Positions 1-12,389 are shown, counted from the first letter of the stretch. The stretch is DNA of 64,000 nt from Trichobilharzia szidati (GCA_944472155.2 OX235272.1:96850020-96914019); one strand, 5' to 3'. Numbers and translations: made by a program. The notes: a model not told the origin generated them from the sequence alone.

Positions 1-987
1 ACCTTGGTTCAATATGAGTGGAACATGTCGTAGCCAACTAAACTGATGTAGACTGTATGGAATTAGCTAACGTCGATATAAATATATGTGCATGTGCACT
101 AATGCGCTGACAAGTAAAATTATGGAAATACGGAAAACTGTGGTGAAAATACATGCAGAAAAAGATGTACAATGCTGAAAAGTAAATAATTTCAACTGAA
201 GATAGGGTCTACTTTAAGAGATTTTCCTTTCTCTTACTATATCGAAGCCTGCAGCACTTGTAAACGATCTATATTTTTCCATAATGATAACTTCTGGACT
301 TATGAATAATTGCTTTGGCATATCCTCAAGCCACTTCCGAAACCAACTGAATGACTTTTCTTATCTGCACGAAACTATGTATCAAAAGAATACTAAGCAA
401 TGGCCAATTCTACTACACATTAATAATATTCCTACATTTTCTCATACACACAGCCACCAGTAGCTACGTCGTGAACATGTATAGATATTAGCACTTTTGT
501 TCCGTCATGCAAACAGGTCATTGCAGAACCTTGGCACCCAAGTGTACCTTTAGTCTAAGGGCCATGATTTGGTGGAAAAATTAATGACATTATAACAAAC
601 ATAAAACTGTATGAAATAAGAGAAGTTAGTCGGGTGGTGATCAACAAAGATGTTTTGAAAATGACAAAGAGTGAACTTATGTGTACCTTTTTAATTAATT
701 TTGAACCATATCAATCTATGAAATCAAGAATACATTTAATGACAAAAAACGACGTTTTACTCACATCTTACCGGTCAAATTTACAATGGGAAGACATGGT
801 AAACCTGCCTTAATTCTTAACTTATGCATAAGGCATAATTAGTACATAAAATTTCTGTACCATATGAGTCGTGCTAAAATGTATTGATCCACACAACCAT
901 TGAACAGTAAAAGCGGAAGACGAAATCTCAAAAAATCCAGTTAAATAAAGAAAAGGAACATAAAAGTGGAAACCACATCAATCTTAC
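1..987. other. intronic or intergenic DNA, no recognised feature
   Basis: I see no further nuclear-receptor exon here on the minus strand. In particular there is no sequence resembling the C-terminal extension (a GGRNKFG-like FTZ-F1 box) that should follow the second zinc finger. The stretch is AT-rich and is probably intron. Confidence 0.4.
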
Positions 988-1649
988 CTTCAACTTTCAT
1001 ACCAACATTCAAACACTTTTGAAATCTACAAAAAGCACATCTTTTCCTATGCTGACGATCAACAACACATCTGCCTTTTTCGTTACAGTGATATTCCTTT
1101 TTATTTTGTACAGTACGCTTGAAGAACCCTGTTGTGATAAAAAGGAGGAAGAAATATATTAGTGAATGGTAAGGAAAATTATAACACTATTTACCTTTAC
1201 AAGATTCACATGTTGGTAGGCCATAGTGATACCCAGATACTTTGTCGCCACATATGGGACAATTTTCGCAAAGTAACAGTGAGGATGGCGAAGAAAGATC
1301 TGCAATACTCGAGGAAAATGAGGTATTTTTGTTATTGTTAGCAGAATGCAATAAATAATTATTGATGTTGTTAGGACTGTTGTGATGAATGTTATTTAAA
1401 AGATCCTGAGTTGCATGATCAGATGAATCGATGCATGAGGAATCATCCATGATCACATTATTGCTATTTTGACTGGTTGTAAGTTGTAATGTTTGAGCGT
1501 GTTCAGCAATAGACAATAATTTAACAGAAGGCGGTGTCGATGTATCCGAAATAGTCGAAGGTGCATTAAACATATTTTTAAAGGGAATAAAATGTCCAAG
1601 AAGAAAAGGATTAAAAGAAGTTAGATAATCCCATTGAGCATTTTGATGA
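988..1649 (-). CDS. FTZ-F1: NR5/FTZ-F1-type nuclear receptor, DNA-binding-domain exons (partial gene)
   Basis: Two minus-strand exons encode a complete nuclear-receptor zinc-finger domain, a nuclear DNA-binding transcription factor. Exon 1649-1195 follows a CTGCAG acceptor. It encodes a Ser/Asn/Thr-rich N-terminal region and then finger 1 ([15 protein letters not shown]-box CESCKG), ending at a G|GTAAAT donor. After a 66-nt intron, exon 1128-988 continues in phase with [14 protein letters not shown] and finger 2 ([19 protein letters not shown]) and ends at G|GTAAGAT. All eight zinc-binding cysteines are present. CESCKG followed by FFKRTVQN is the signature of the NR5 (FTZ-F1/SF-1) group, which binds extended half-sites as a monomer. 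The ATG at 1573 is internal, because the frame is open upstream to the acceptor at 1650. The ligand-binding domain is not visible in the window. Whether this is the first or second FTZ-F1 paralogue of flukes cannot be decided here. Confidence 0.9.
1129..1194 (-). other. 66-nt intron between the two zinc-finger exons
   Basis: Read on the minus strand the intron starts GTAAATAG and ends CACAACAG. It splits the codon for the Gly in CESCKG|FFKR (phase 1). The reading frame resumes exactly in the conserved domain, which supports both splice sites. Confidence 0.85.
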
Positions 1650-3770
1650 CTGCAGGAAGATAATTGAAGAAAACTACTTTTTAGCTTCTAAATAAATTCT
1701 GCTTAAGTCATCAGTAGTTGAAACGTGAAGTTTAAAAATAAAGAAGAAAATCACACGACAGATCCCTGAGATAGAAAAATGTTGCATCCAAACCTATAAG
1801 AAAACAAAACGGGGAACACTGATATTGTAAAGCAAACAAAAATACACACAAATAAACAATGCTTCTCAATATAAAGAATAAAAAATGGATCAAAAACTAA
1901 CAACACTAAGGAAAAACGTCAGAAAATACAACAAAAGTACTTCCTGAAAATCGGTAAATGCTGTGCACAAAATGAAATAAGAATGTGCAGTGATGGATGG
2001 CAAGGGAAGATAAAGGACGACTACATAATTAAATGCGCCCAGATCAGCGCATTCCACCTTTGCCTTAAATGTATATTAAGCTTATGTAGTAGAGATTTAA
2101 ACTAATAAATATACTCATTGGAAACATGAGTGCATTATATTTTGCTCAGAATAACAATATGGCATAGTACAAGAGTTACAGTTATTATTAAGATGGAGAG
2201 TCAGACTAAAGAATTATTATCAGAACTTAAGCTTAGGACGCCCACTACTCCTTATCTTGAAATCCCGTCTGTTACATCCCCACACAACTTTTCGACCACT
2301 TTCAATGGTCTATTTGTGAAGCGTAGTACGAAAATACGCTCCTGCCTTATTTATGAAAGCACTACGAACTCTGAGGGTGAAAAAGTATATCTTAAAAAGT
2401 CAAACACCTAGAAAAACGTATGTGAGATCCAAGTAATTAGTCGTTCACTTAAGCAAAATCCTCACACCTAACGCTGGGTAGTTCGTACCGATAGCTAACA
2501 TACGCTGACAGTTATGTAAATATGAAGGCAGAAAGAGCATATTTAGTGGACGACCCAAAGCTGCTAATAAAGAAACCTTCTACACAATAAGCTGAACATA
2601 CAAGCACACGCTGTAGATGTTTCCCAGTTATTTTCTGGTCTTTTATTTCCCTTCTCAACAATAAGTGCGCAGTTCAGTTGGCTTGTTCCTAAAGCTTCTT
2701 GATAGTTTTAACTTGACCAATATGAGACAGCTTGGTCTTATTGATCTATCAACACAAAAGTAATTGTTCTAACACAGTAGCATTGGAAATAAGTGTTAAG
2801 TTAGAGAACCCGGGTCTCCAATAGTACAGACAGGTTACGCAAAATAACATTGGTAACCTATCTGGAAAAGGCATTTATTCCGGAAAGCATGAACCAAAAT
2901 TTGAAATCAACTTAGAAAGTGTAGAACTCCGCATTCTTACTAACAAAGCTGCTTACCACAGGGCTAAAACCTATTGTCCGTACATTGTTGAATCCTACCC
3001 AGAGCTCATTAAATCGGCACAAATCAAGATCTTTGCTGAGTAACGCGAAACTAGGTCGCTTTACGTCTCATATTTATCGAAATACTTCGAAATGACTTGA
3101 TTTCTATTTCTTGAGTTGAACGTAGTGCACTACATAAGAAAATGGACGAGCGACTAAAAAATTGATAAAAGATCACTATTTTCGCGTAACTTTCTGTCGA
3201 GAGTTTAAACCTAATTTTAACTAGCCGATGATGACACTTAACCGAATGAGTACAATGTATAATCTTGGCACTAGATAAACAAAATTAATAAGATGCAGCA
3301 AATGTTGTCGTCAAATTAATTGTCAGTAGAACTCAAGCAAAGTGCGTTTACTGAACTATTAAAACTCGAATCTGAAAATTATTGCAATGTGCACATACTA
3401 ATAACCTCACATGTTAATCTACTCGCACAACCTTTTAAGATCCCTGTTGCGGCATTTTCGGAAAGGCCTCCAACAAATGAAGTGTAATTGTTCAATGAAA
3501 CCCACTGACATTACTGTTTCAAGATGAATAGCACGATATCCCACAGAGTTGCCGAAATCCGCGTGGATTAATTTAACTGAAATGCTGAGATACCACCTGA
3601 AGTTCAAATGAACTAAGAGCAACATAAAGTTGGTGAATACATGAATACCAGCAAGAGACGTTTAGCAGATGCTGACTTGAGAGAATGTCCAGATGTAGCC
3701 GCCTTTTAAGCGCTTATTCAGATACTTATTATATCTTTTGTACCAGTAAATAATTCCCCAAAATTATTGA
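1650..3770. other. no supported gene; upstream of the nuclear-receptor exons
   Basis: This is AT-rich DNA, probably an upstream intron of the receptor gene. A 93-codon plus-strand frame at 2130-2411 has no recognisable domain. I see nothing else that can be named. Confidence 0.4.
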
Positions 3771-3779
3771 CCACAGCAA

Positions 3780-4170
3780 TCATCACTGAACATCGGTTGC
3801 TGACCCTCACTGTTTAAGTCGACTTGTTTGGCTGGAGGCTTCCGGTCAAGCATCGTTGCCATTTGGTACTCCGTCGTGTCACGTGCGTGCATGATCACTA
3901 GCTAGTCAAGCACTCGATGTGGTTTACTATTTGGTCCCGAAATATATCACGTACTTTGGACGACTAAATCTGGTCTTTTGCTTTGTATTTGGTATACGAG
4001 AAACGAATACTTTAGAAGTTGTTGGTATAAGATCTTGCGTTAGTATAATCCGTACAATTCACGAACGTCGACAACGTTAGCCTCTAGACTGGTTAGCCCA
4101 CCCGCGAACTTAGTCTTCAATAAAAACGCAGATAAACCCAGTGAGTTCGTTCCTTTTTGTGTTTGTTCTT
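3780..4170 (+). repeat. possible 5' LTR/leader of the gypsy remnant
   Basis: This stretch directly precedes the gag frame and is less AT-rich than its surroundings. It contains an AATAAA at about 4120, as expected of an LTR R region. Terminal repeats, a primer-binding site and a second LTR were not found, so the boundaries are guesses. Confidence 0.25.
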
Positions 4171-4189
4171 GTACCGTATTTTAATCTGA

Positions 4190-5484
4190 ATGCACTTCGT
4201 CATGAGTGATCGTAGTCCCAATGTTATTCGTATTCGCTCAACTGCCAAAACCATTCAGCTCGTACCATATCGGCCAGTTAATTCTGAGACATGGTTTCAG
4301 ATAGCTGAGTCTGATTTTTGTGAGGATGGGATAACTGATCAACGTTCACAGTTCATTGCAGTTATTCACGCCTTACCGCGGGAATTCAGCAAGTGCGTAA
4401 CAGTGCAGATGTCGAGTTTGGAGGTAAGTAACTCGTACGAGTTGCTCAAAGCATCCCTCCTCAGGAGAATCGTTCTCACTGATTGACAGCGTCTGGATGA
4501 ATTATTTCGTAACATCGAGTTAGGGAATCAGTCAGCCGTGAGCATGTTGGCAAGAATGAGAGAGACAATTGGCCAAAGTCAGTTCGACGAAGGACTATTC
4601 AGAGAAATATTTTTATCCAAACTTCCACAGTCAGTTCAGACTGTACTTGTGACACTTCAGGGTGTTCTTATGAATGACTTAGCTATTTCTGCAGATAACA
4701 TGCTGGAAATAGCTAAACGGTCAGTTCCTGATATATGCTCGGTGGCCAAACAGACTTCGAGTAAGGATACTGCAGTGGTAGAGTTGTGCAACTCTATCAA
4801 GCAGATGCTTAGGTCAAACATGCCTCCTAATTCCTCCTACCGTCGTCCAAAATCCCCTCAACGACAAAACGCATGTGGTCGCTCTAAGTCCAAGCCACGT
4901 TCGATGAAAAACCCGGACTGGTGCTGGTATCACAACACCTATGGTCAGGAAGCGAAATGTTGCCACAAACCCTGTAATTTCGGCAATGTCTCAAAGTCTG
5001 TGTGAAACTAACCCGCCGGCAAGCGTTAGCCGCAACCGTCGCCAGTGGCACTAGCCACCCACCATACATCCATGATGTGATAAGCCAGACTCAATATTTA
5101 GTCGACACAGGCGCCGAAGTCAGTGTCCTTCCTGCTACAGCAGCAGATCGACAGAAGGAACCCACCTTCAACTTACAGGCTGCAAGTGGAAAACAAATTG
5201 CAACCTTTGGCAGGAAATACGTCTAAATGAACGTAGGTTTACGCAAACCTATCCAATGGATATTCTTTCTCGCTGACGTCACAATGACAATCATTGGCAC
5301 GGACATAGTTAATTATCATGATGCACACGTAGACGTCCGCCGAAAACAAATGATTGACAATGCTACTAGTCTGTCTATAAAATGCATCAACTACATAGGC
5401 CCAAAAATGTCAATTGCTAAGATGAAAGCAATAGTCAATCCAACTTTTAAACCCATTCAATCAAAATTCCCGTTCGAACATTAA
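4190..5484 (+). pseudogene. Ty3/gypsy retrotransposon gag-protease remnant
   Basis: This is a decayed 5' half of an LTR-retrotransposon polyprotein. The gag part (4190-5005) is one frame broken by a TGA at 4484-4486. It ends in a zinc-finger-like segment (WCWYHNTYGQEAKCCHKPC), the divergent Cys/His motif of animal gypsy gags. The next frame starts at 5002, overlapping gag by a few bases, and carries a retropepsin active site (YLVDTGAEVSVLPA). A TAA at 5224-5226 interrupts it. The protease C-terminal part then continues with FLADVTMTIIGTDIVNYHD, typical of schistosome Boudicca/Saci-like elements. Reverse transcriptase, RNase H and integrase are missing: the homology stops at about 5484. The gag-to-protease frame change could be natural frameshifting or decay. 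It is not functional. Confidence 0.85.
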
Positions 5485-5769
5485 TATTCAGAAGACAAGT
5501 AGTTCAGCGAAAAGTCTCTTTTCGGCGAATTCATTTTCGTAGCTGTACAATCTCAAATATATATGGTTGTTTTGTATTTGTGTGTACATTAAATTTGTCA
5601 AACGAAAATACAATTAGTAAGTTCAGATGAATTGGATGTTGATATAAGAGGGTAGTAACAAAAGTGATGAGTTGTCACAAACGATTGTTAAAGAAGAGTT
5701 ACATAATAACATGAATAGTTTGATGAAAGAGTTGTACTCAGGGTGTACATGGAAACGAAATAGACGGAA

Positions 5770-6213
5770 TTACACAAGGGTTTTAAGTAGAAAAATAAGC
5801 AAACAACAAGGAGACATTTTAGGATGCTTGCTTAACAGACAGGCTATTGGGTCTAAATCCGAAAGCTTGCTTTGGGTTACATCCAGTAAAGACTTAACCT
5901 GGCCAATATCAGAACCGCTCTCCGTGATATTTGACATTGGCAGTGACATTCTATCAAACTGACCTAATTTTTCCTGAAGTTCATTTACTCGCCTTTGGAT
6001 ATCTTTCACAAGGAGGTCTAATTTACAGATCTCAGAGTTCTCTAACAGAATATCTTTCATCTGTATCACAGGAGTGAGAATTACACTCAAGCCATTTTGT
6101 GAGCTGGTAGTTAATGCTGTATTACAGGGTGGTAATGCAGTTATAACCGAGGTTGAGGCACTATCTAAAACAACTGTGTTTCTACGAACACGTTTTTTAG
6201 AAATTTCGACCAT
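5770..6213 (-). other. 147-codon open frame of unknown function, possible LINE ORF1 start
   Basis: An uninterrupted minus-strand frame begins with ATG at 6213, about 100 bp beyond the stop of the neighbouring LINE ORF2 (6311). The N-terminus is basic (KKRVRR). The middle, roughly residues 50-90, has heptad-like spacing of hydrophobics (ICKLDLLVKDIQRRVNELQE), which suggests a coiled coil. I recognise no family. Position and character fit the first ORF of a second LINE copy in the same orientation, but an exon of a host gene cannot be excluded. Confidence 0.35.
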
Positions 6214-6310
6214 AATTTCAAGGATTATATGACTATAAGCAGTAAATGAATATCAGAGCAAACACGTGCAAAAATGTCACCAATTTCGAACGTACCGCCA
6301 GATGTTTTAG

Positions 6311-9300
6311 TTAGTTGATCAGCCTATTTGGGTATAGTATGGATAAGTAGAGTGAAGCTCTTTTGTTGACAGGAACTCGTTAAGGAGAAGCTGGAATTCA
6401 GTAGGAGGTCGGCAACTACGTACAGTAAGTGGAAGTTCGCTTCATAATGCACTGTACTGAATTTTGAAGAAACGTGATCACAGTTTTGTCCGGTACCGGG
6501 TTATAGATGGAGTATTTTCACGATTCCTAAGAGTATATATGGTTGTATTGTTGAAAGCTATTGGATTACTGCTTTTGATGTAGCCGTGTAAAAGGCGAAA
6601 GAGGAATGTAAGGTTGAGTTTCAGGCGCCTTAAACAAATTGGATAAAGTCCATATTTTTTCACCTATCCACGTAAGTCAGTCCCTTATGTTTGTGTAATA
6701 GGCGTCGTGTAAAACTTCGATGAATATTTTCAGTGTGAGTTCTATCATACCCATGCATGAACCTGAGGACAGTTGTGCAGTATTCAAGTACTTGACGAAC
6801 CGTGACTTTGTATAAAAGGACTTTAGCCTCAGTTGTGTGAATTTTCCGCTGTAACAAGCCTGTGAGTCTTCGGCATTCAGAAACAAGTGATTTCGCGTGC
6901 TGACTGAATGTTAAGTTTTGTGAGTAGGTAGTTTCCAGGTCTTTTATGAAACTGAGGGTTTGAAGAAAAGGGTCACCCGAGTGTAAACAAAACTTCGGAT
7001 GGGAGTTATTGTAGTATAGGAGACCACATTTATCAGAATTGAATGGCAGTTGCAGCCATTTCTCCGGTCATTTAACCCATCCAGATCATCTTGAATATGT
7101 GTGAATCCCTCGTTCAAAGTAGAATAGGGGAAGCTGTATACAATCTTCAAGTCGTCAGCAGAGAGGTACGGGGTACCATGTTTGATTACGCTGCAGATGT
7201 CGTTAATGTGGATTACGAAAAGCAATGAACCTAGTACACTACCCTGAATCACTCCACTTCTTATAGGTCTGGGTGACGAGTAATTATTCGCAAATTTCAC
7301 AACTAGGGAACGATCTTACAAGAAAGAAATGAGCCAGGATAACAAGGGGTCCTGGAACCCGTACGACATTAGCTTAGGAATTAATCTCTTGTGTGGATTT
7401 TTATCAAAGGCTTGTTTGAAGTCAAAGAAGAGAGTTGTGACAAGCAAACCGCGACCACGCTTAACAGTAACATCGTCAAAGTAGTCAAGTATGCAGGTGG
7501 AGCATGATCGACTTTTCAAGAAGCCGTGTTGTGCTGGAGTAAATACTTTGTGAAGGTGGAGGTATGAAGCAATATCTCGCCCTATGACTTTTCCATAACC
7601 CTGGAAACTACTGACGTGATATTGATCGGTCGGTAGTTTTCGATATTAGAAGTTGGTCCTAGTTTGTGCCTAGGGGTTATGAAAGACAGCTTCCAGCACT
7701 CTGGGTAACTGCCATTATTTAAGGACAGGTTGGAAAACTTTAGGAGGATAATGGGTATGTCCTCACCACCGCTTTTCAACAAGATAGATGGAATTCCGTC
7801 AGGTCCGGCATTATATAATGTCCGGAGGGGTGCTATATGGGATTGGAGTGAATGTTATATTACCCAAAAAGTGATTTGGTAGTGTCGGAACATCAAGACT
7901 ACCTACTGTTTCTTCGTTAGTAAAGTAGCTAGAAAAGTGGAAGCTGAATAACTCGCATATCTCCTGCGGGTCTTCACATAGTTTTTCTTCATCTAGTAAT
8001 AAGTTAGAGATACTTATTCTGTTGTTGTTAATTCGTGACTTAATTAGTTTTACCAATGCCTCTGTATTATCGGATCGTGAGTGGAGGATGCGTTCTAGTT
8101 TGATGGACTCAGATTACTGGTTAGATATGTATGAATCATAAGTCTGCTTGAGTGTAATGAGTGATGAAAAGTCACTACATCTGTAGAATTGCCTAGCATG
8201 CTCACGCAGTCGGTTTGGAATCTTTATGGGGATGAAGTTGGGCCGTTTAGGCCTCGTTTTCACAAGTTTTACTGGAGCGATGAAGTCATGAGCAAATCCT
8301 AGGTTTTCATAGAGTAATTTGTTTGTCTCTATAGCCGAAGTGCATGTAAAGGATGGCTCCCAGTCTAGAGTCAGTAGGTATGGCTTCAGGTCATCCTACT
8401 GAGCGTGTCTGTAACCCCTGAGTAATACTTTGTTGGCGCTTATTGTTGAACTCATGCTTGCGTTAATATTGAATGTACCAAATACTACTCTGTGGTCGCT
8501 GCCAGGAAACTCTTTACCTACTCGAAGGGTTGTGTGGATGATACCATTAGTGAAAATTAGATCTAAAATCTTAGATAGCCTGGTAGTATGCTTTACGCGT
8601 TTTCGCCAGTCTTTTATTTCTATTATGTTCAAAAATTCATTATACCGTTCTGGTGATCAAAGTGGTTGCCAGACTACATCAGGCATATTAAAGTCCCCAC
8701 ATATAATTTTAGCCGTGTGAGGTAGTGAAGTGGCGTAAGCGAACGTGCTAGCAAGCTTCATATCACCTTCAACGGTTGAGCATGGATGATGATAAATGCA
8801 ACCTATAAGATAGGAATTGGAGTGAGACAGCCTTAGAATAGTCCAGACTGAGTCGTTATCTGTGATGAGCTCTGGGTAGAAGCACTGTGTGGCCTTAATA
8901 TCAGGCGTGAAATACATTGCACATCCTCCTCCCCTGTCATGGTTTCTGTCACCTCTGAATACGTAATAGTTATCAGTAGAGATATCCTTTTCACAAATCT
9001 GAGGAGTGCAACATGTTTCAGTAGTCGTTATGGGAGATGGATTGCAAATTAAGGGTAATGTCGTGAAGTCAAACATTTTGTTGAGTAAGGAGCTAGCCTT
9101 GGTGAGACAGAATGAGAGAGAGTTAGGGATGACGGTGAAATCACATATATCTTTAAGAAAGTTATCCTCAAGGTTTATAGAGTTTGGAGTAGATTGTTGT
9201 ATGGGTGCTAACTCACATAGTGGCAACTTGCTGGCAGTGCTGGAAAAGTGCACTACACCAATATCAGCACAGGGAGAGGTGCTGTCGTTGGTTACCTTGG

Positions 9301-9519
9301 CGGGTGTGAGGCTTTCATAATACCGTGACAGCAATGCATCGCTTTCCCTTCCGGTGATAAGTGACTTGACAGTATGTGTGCTATTTGCGTCAATATTGAG
9401 GCTGAAATTTCGTGTTGGTTGAGAAAATTTAGATTGGATGAAGAGGAGGTAGGTATTTCTTGTGGATAGTATACTGGAGCAAAGTCACGCGCATCGAAGT
9501 TATGACTAATATTTTGCAT
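6311..9519 (-). pseudogene. LINE ORF2: endonuclease + reverse transcriptase
   Basis: The minus-strand frames join into one decayed ORF2. The endonuclease half shows TETC (from TETW), a glycine-rich block (DRGGGCAMYF), GDFNMP near 8680 and GSDHRVV near 8500, the catalytic landmarks of APE-like LINE nucleases. The RT half shows PRHKLGPTSNIENYRPI, then FFDFKQAFDK (palm aspartate), GVIQGSVLGSLLF, and SADDLK with both catalytic aspartates. The thumb region follows (KVLLYKVTVRQVLEYC). The C-terminal tail can be read down to a TAA at 6311-6313. There is a frameshift near 9330, breaks around 8640, 8390-8060, 7800, 7550 and 7310, and more below 6940. Protein strand transfer at a nicked target would be its ancestral role. 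Confidence 0.85.
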
Positions 9520-9621
9520 GTTTCAGTTATTTTTGTAAATATTAGTCCATCGATGATCTTGAGTAGTTTGTATCCGGTGCTTTTCAGGGATGTGGTGAGT
9601 CAGCAGGCCACCTTTAAGAAA

Positions 9622-10806
9622 CTAGCCTAACCCTCTTGTTCCTTGTTGTAGAGGTCCCTGGATCACATTTTCGTATATATTAGCCAAAGATAGGAGAGTT
9701 GTGTCCGGGTGGGTGTATGCCTGCCTGTAGGGTTTCGACTTAGTTTTAGGGTGCCTTGAGAGATAGCGACTGTTGTGTCTATCGGACGGAGATTTGTTCA
9801 GTGTTGGATGAATCGACGGGCTACCTCTCTTTTCATTGACGTTATATTTATGGCAGTATGAAGACTTATTCAGCTTCCCTGAGTTAGTGGTAGGATTAGA
9901 GTTGCTTAAGTTAGTGTTATTTGGTTTGCTGCTGAGAAACCTATCAGCGATGGGTTTGTGAACAGGTATTCTGGATGGCAGGGTTACGTTACTTCTTTTT
10001 GAATACACACTAGTTCGAGTGCTACTTGGGGACGTTATATTTAATGCTACATGCTTGAGCTTAACCTTTTGCGTAACATTGGTAGTGGTATTAGCAGCTG
10101 ATGGTGATGTGTCTAGCGAGCGTAACTCTAAAGATGCGTCTAAGTCTATGACCATGGTTGCTACACTGTTGGGTTTACTAGGAAAAGCTTTATTGTTTAA
10201 GGGTATTTCATTTTCATGCGTGTCTGTAGTATTAGGTTTACTTAAGTGGAAGGCGAGCGAGTCTTTTGTTGGACATTCTGCAGTTAGGTATGTATTTGCG
10301 ACACTTGGTACACTTGCACGGCTACATCTTTGACATGGCGTTAGGTCATGAGCAAGTTTAACGTTACCATAAGGTGTAGATGAATTAATCGACTTGTTAG
10401 ACGACTGCAATTTCCTAGCATCATTGTGACTACTGAATTTAAAGAGCACAGGACAAGTATACTTTCCTGATTTTTTCCTGAGTCTGATTGGGTGGCTATT
10501 TGCTGATCACACGCTGCACGCTTGGAGACATTTCACTTTGATTTTGTCCAGAGGTGTCCGATCAGGTAGATTGTATGCGAGAACGTTGTACGAAGACATG
10601 ATTCGTTTAGCCATTTCATTCGCTATAAAGTCTAACATACGCTCAGACTTCAGCAGACTTTCCAGATTGGTATCGTGAGTTGGGTTACAAAGAAGCAGTA
10701 ACGGCTTAATGGGATCTATATTCTCATTGAATTCCCTAACAGAGTTTTCTAGAGAAATAAGGTCCAACTTATTTTGTTTGGCAGTTGCGTATATCTCTGA
10801 TAACAA
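9622..10806 (-). pseudogene. LINE ORF1 (nucleic-acid-binding type), one in-frame stop
   Basis: Two open blocks, 10806-10507 and 10449-9622, are in the same frame and are separated by a single TGA at 10504-10506. The first block ends NLPDRTPLDKIKVKCLQAC. Across the stop the frame continues RLRKKSGKYTCPVLFKFSS. The second copy at 25.4-27.2 kb has the same arrangement (FNVPDNANIKTLKDTLLKAC, then RLRKS...CPKMFEFNS), so this is a conserved ORF1 domain and not chance. The rest is Ser/Thr/Asn/Pro-rich and basic. The true start is unclear, because a TAG lies just upstream at about 10840. Confidence 0.7.
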
Positions 10807-10850
10807 ATCGGGGACAATGACTTCGGGGACATTGTGGGGCTACGTGGAAG

Positions 10851-11287
10851 GTGTAGAGATGTACGTTTCTTCTAAGCCGAGTGACCTAAACTATTCTTAC
10901 GTATAGAAAGTACTCGTTTATTACGTTGTGCCACTGTAGAACACTGATCAGTATGGTTTCAAAATAGAACAGGTATATGGACAAATAGTATATCAAGTGG
11001 ATATACAGACTAAGAACTACTATGGGCACGGTTTAGAATTTTATTGCTTATAAATAAACAATAAATCGTCAAAAGTATTAAACCGTAAAATACAGCCTAT
11101 ATAGAAACCAAATATCCTGAAAACTGATCCTGATTTATAAACCACAAAACAATGAACTTCTCTATAGTTTCCTTTTGCGTGTGTATTCTTAAGTTACAAG
11201 ACGGAGGATGAGCCCTGCGGAAGAGGGAATCCAAACTTGATAACTGGCGGTGATATATATATTATATGGTTCTATTTCTGTAGCAAT
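10851..11287. other. no feature recognised
   Basis: AT-rich spacer between the LINE 5' end and a LINE-like 3' terminus. Nothing identifiable. Confidence 0.3.
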
Positions 11288-11350
11288 TTGATGATGTCTG
11301 TAAACTGGTGTCCCTCATGTACTGCACTAGAAGAATAAATTTATTGATCT
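11288..11350 (+). repeat. LINE-like 3' terminus (GCCTGTAAACTGG family)
   Basis: The sequence TCTGTAAACTGGTGTCCCTC followed by an AATAAATTTATT run matches 18750-18822 closely and resembles the ends near 12511, 18648 and 21250. Repeated short A/T-rich tails after a shared motif are typical of non-LTR 3' ends. Confidence 0.5.
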
Positions 11351-11505
11351 ACCTGAATGGAAGCTGAGGTAACATCCAATAAAAGTAATAGTTGAGGAGT
11401 GGTAAAATACCAACTACAATATTCCAGAAATCAATAAGAATATATCCACGTAATGGGGAGTGATTGTAACGTCTGATCAGAATCACGCGCGGTACCACTG
11501 AAAAT

Positions 11506-11909
11506 GCAGGCCCCCATCTCGTTAAGTCAAAAAACTTATTTTCACTCAAAAACTAAGAAAAGTCTAGTTAGCAGGATGTTAAGTATATTTAGTGAAAAAT
11601 AATAACAAGTGGATGTCCGTGCACAATTGTTTATCGTAATTATTTTGGTGTCGTTGAAATGCAGTGACCAGGTTGAGTGGCATTACCGGACTTCCGCAAA
11701 TCAGCGAATAAAGTGTATTCTTGAATTCGTTGAAATTAGAATAAAGTAACATGAAAGCTAAACGTTTTGAATTTGTCTACCTTTCTGACAAAAGTTCATT
11801 CTCCTTTCTTATTCTATGGTCATGATAGCATTCTTCTGTGGGTTTTAATATCATTTATATTGCTCCTCTTGTCAGTTATAACACCAAGCGAGTTGGGAAT
11901 TGATGTTTT
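11506..11909 (-). repeat. left arm of a ~404-bp inverted repeat
   Basis: Reads on the minus strand almost base for base as 16315-16717 on the plus strand (403 bp). Similarity stops at about the same point at both ends. It has no coding capacity that I can see. Part of it recurs a third time at 18819-19114. Confidence 0.85.
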
Positions 11910-12389
11910 GGCATCATTTTGAATTTTGAACGATGGTTCACACATATAAACGATAGTAATCATGGAAACTGAGGTAACATTTTTTATCTGCTCAGAGTAT
12001 CTCTTTCGACGAAGTTTCCTCTGAACAATTTGGTATATTCTTGTTGATTTTATAGGAATCTTGATTTTGTGTTCATTTGCACCAATTGTCTCTTCACGAA
12101 CAATGGCATTTGCTTAGGCACTGTGACCTGAACATCACAAAGTCCCTCAAGACAAGCCGTTTAATGATATATGGTTAAAAATATGAGTCATAATTGCAGA
12201 TTCTATATCCTTCATAGTCACAAGTAATTCCTAAAGGAGCGCAGAATGCCTTTGTAATCTGAACGATTATTAAGACTGATATGACTTACACGACAGGTGT
12301 ACTAGTTAAAGGTTACATCTGCAAGGTACTTTTCGACAGGAGGGTAATACTAATTGTAAGCACTGTTGCGTTTCAGGTGGATCTTCTAT

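Larger units (their letters stand above)
6311..10850 (-). mobile_element. CR1-like non-LTR retrotransposon, ORF1 + ORF2, decayed
   Basis: A nearly complete LINE runs right to left: ORF1 (about 10806-9622), then ORF2 with an APE-type endonuclease (about 9519-8396) and reverse transcriptase (about 8056-6311). Order and domain types fit the CR1/Jockey group known in schistosomes. Several frameshifts and stops mean it cannot be autonomous now. The 5' boundary is set by the loss of the ORF1 frame above about 10840; no target-site duplication was identified. Confidence 0.85.

Noticed and set aside
2130..2411. 93-codon plus-strand frame upstream of the nuclear receptor
   Set aside because: No recognised domain, no splice or promoter support, and length expected by chance.
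9006..10333. Two 104-codon plus-strand frames (9006-9320 and 10019-10333)
   Set aside because: Antisense shadows of LINE ORF2 and ORF1 on the minus strand.
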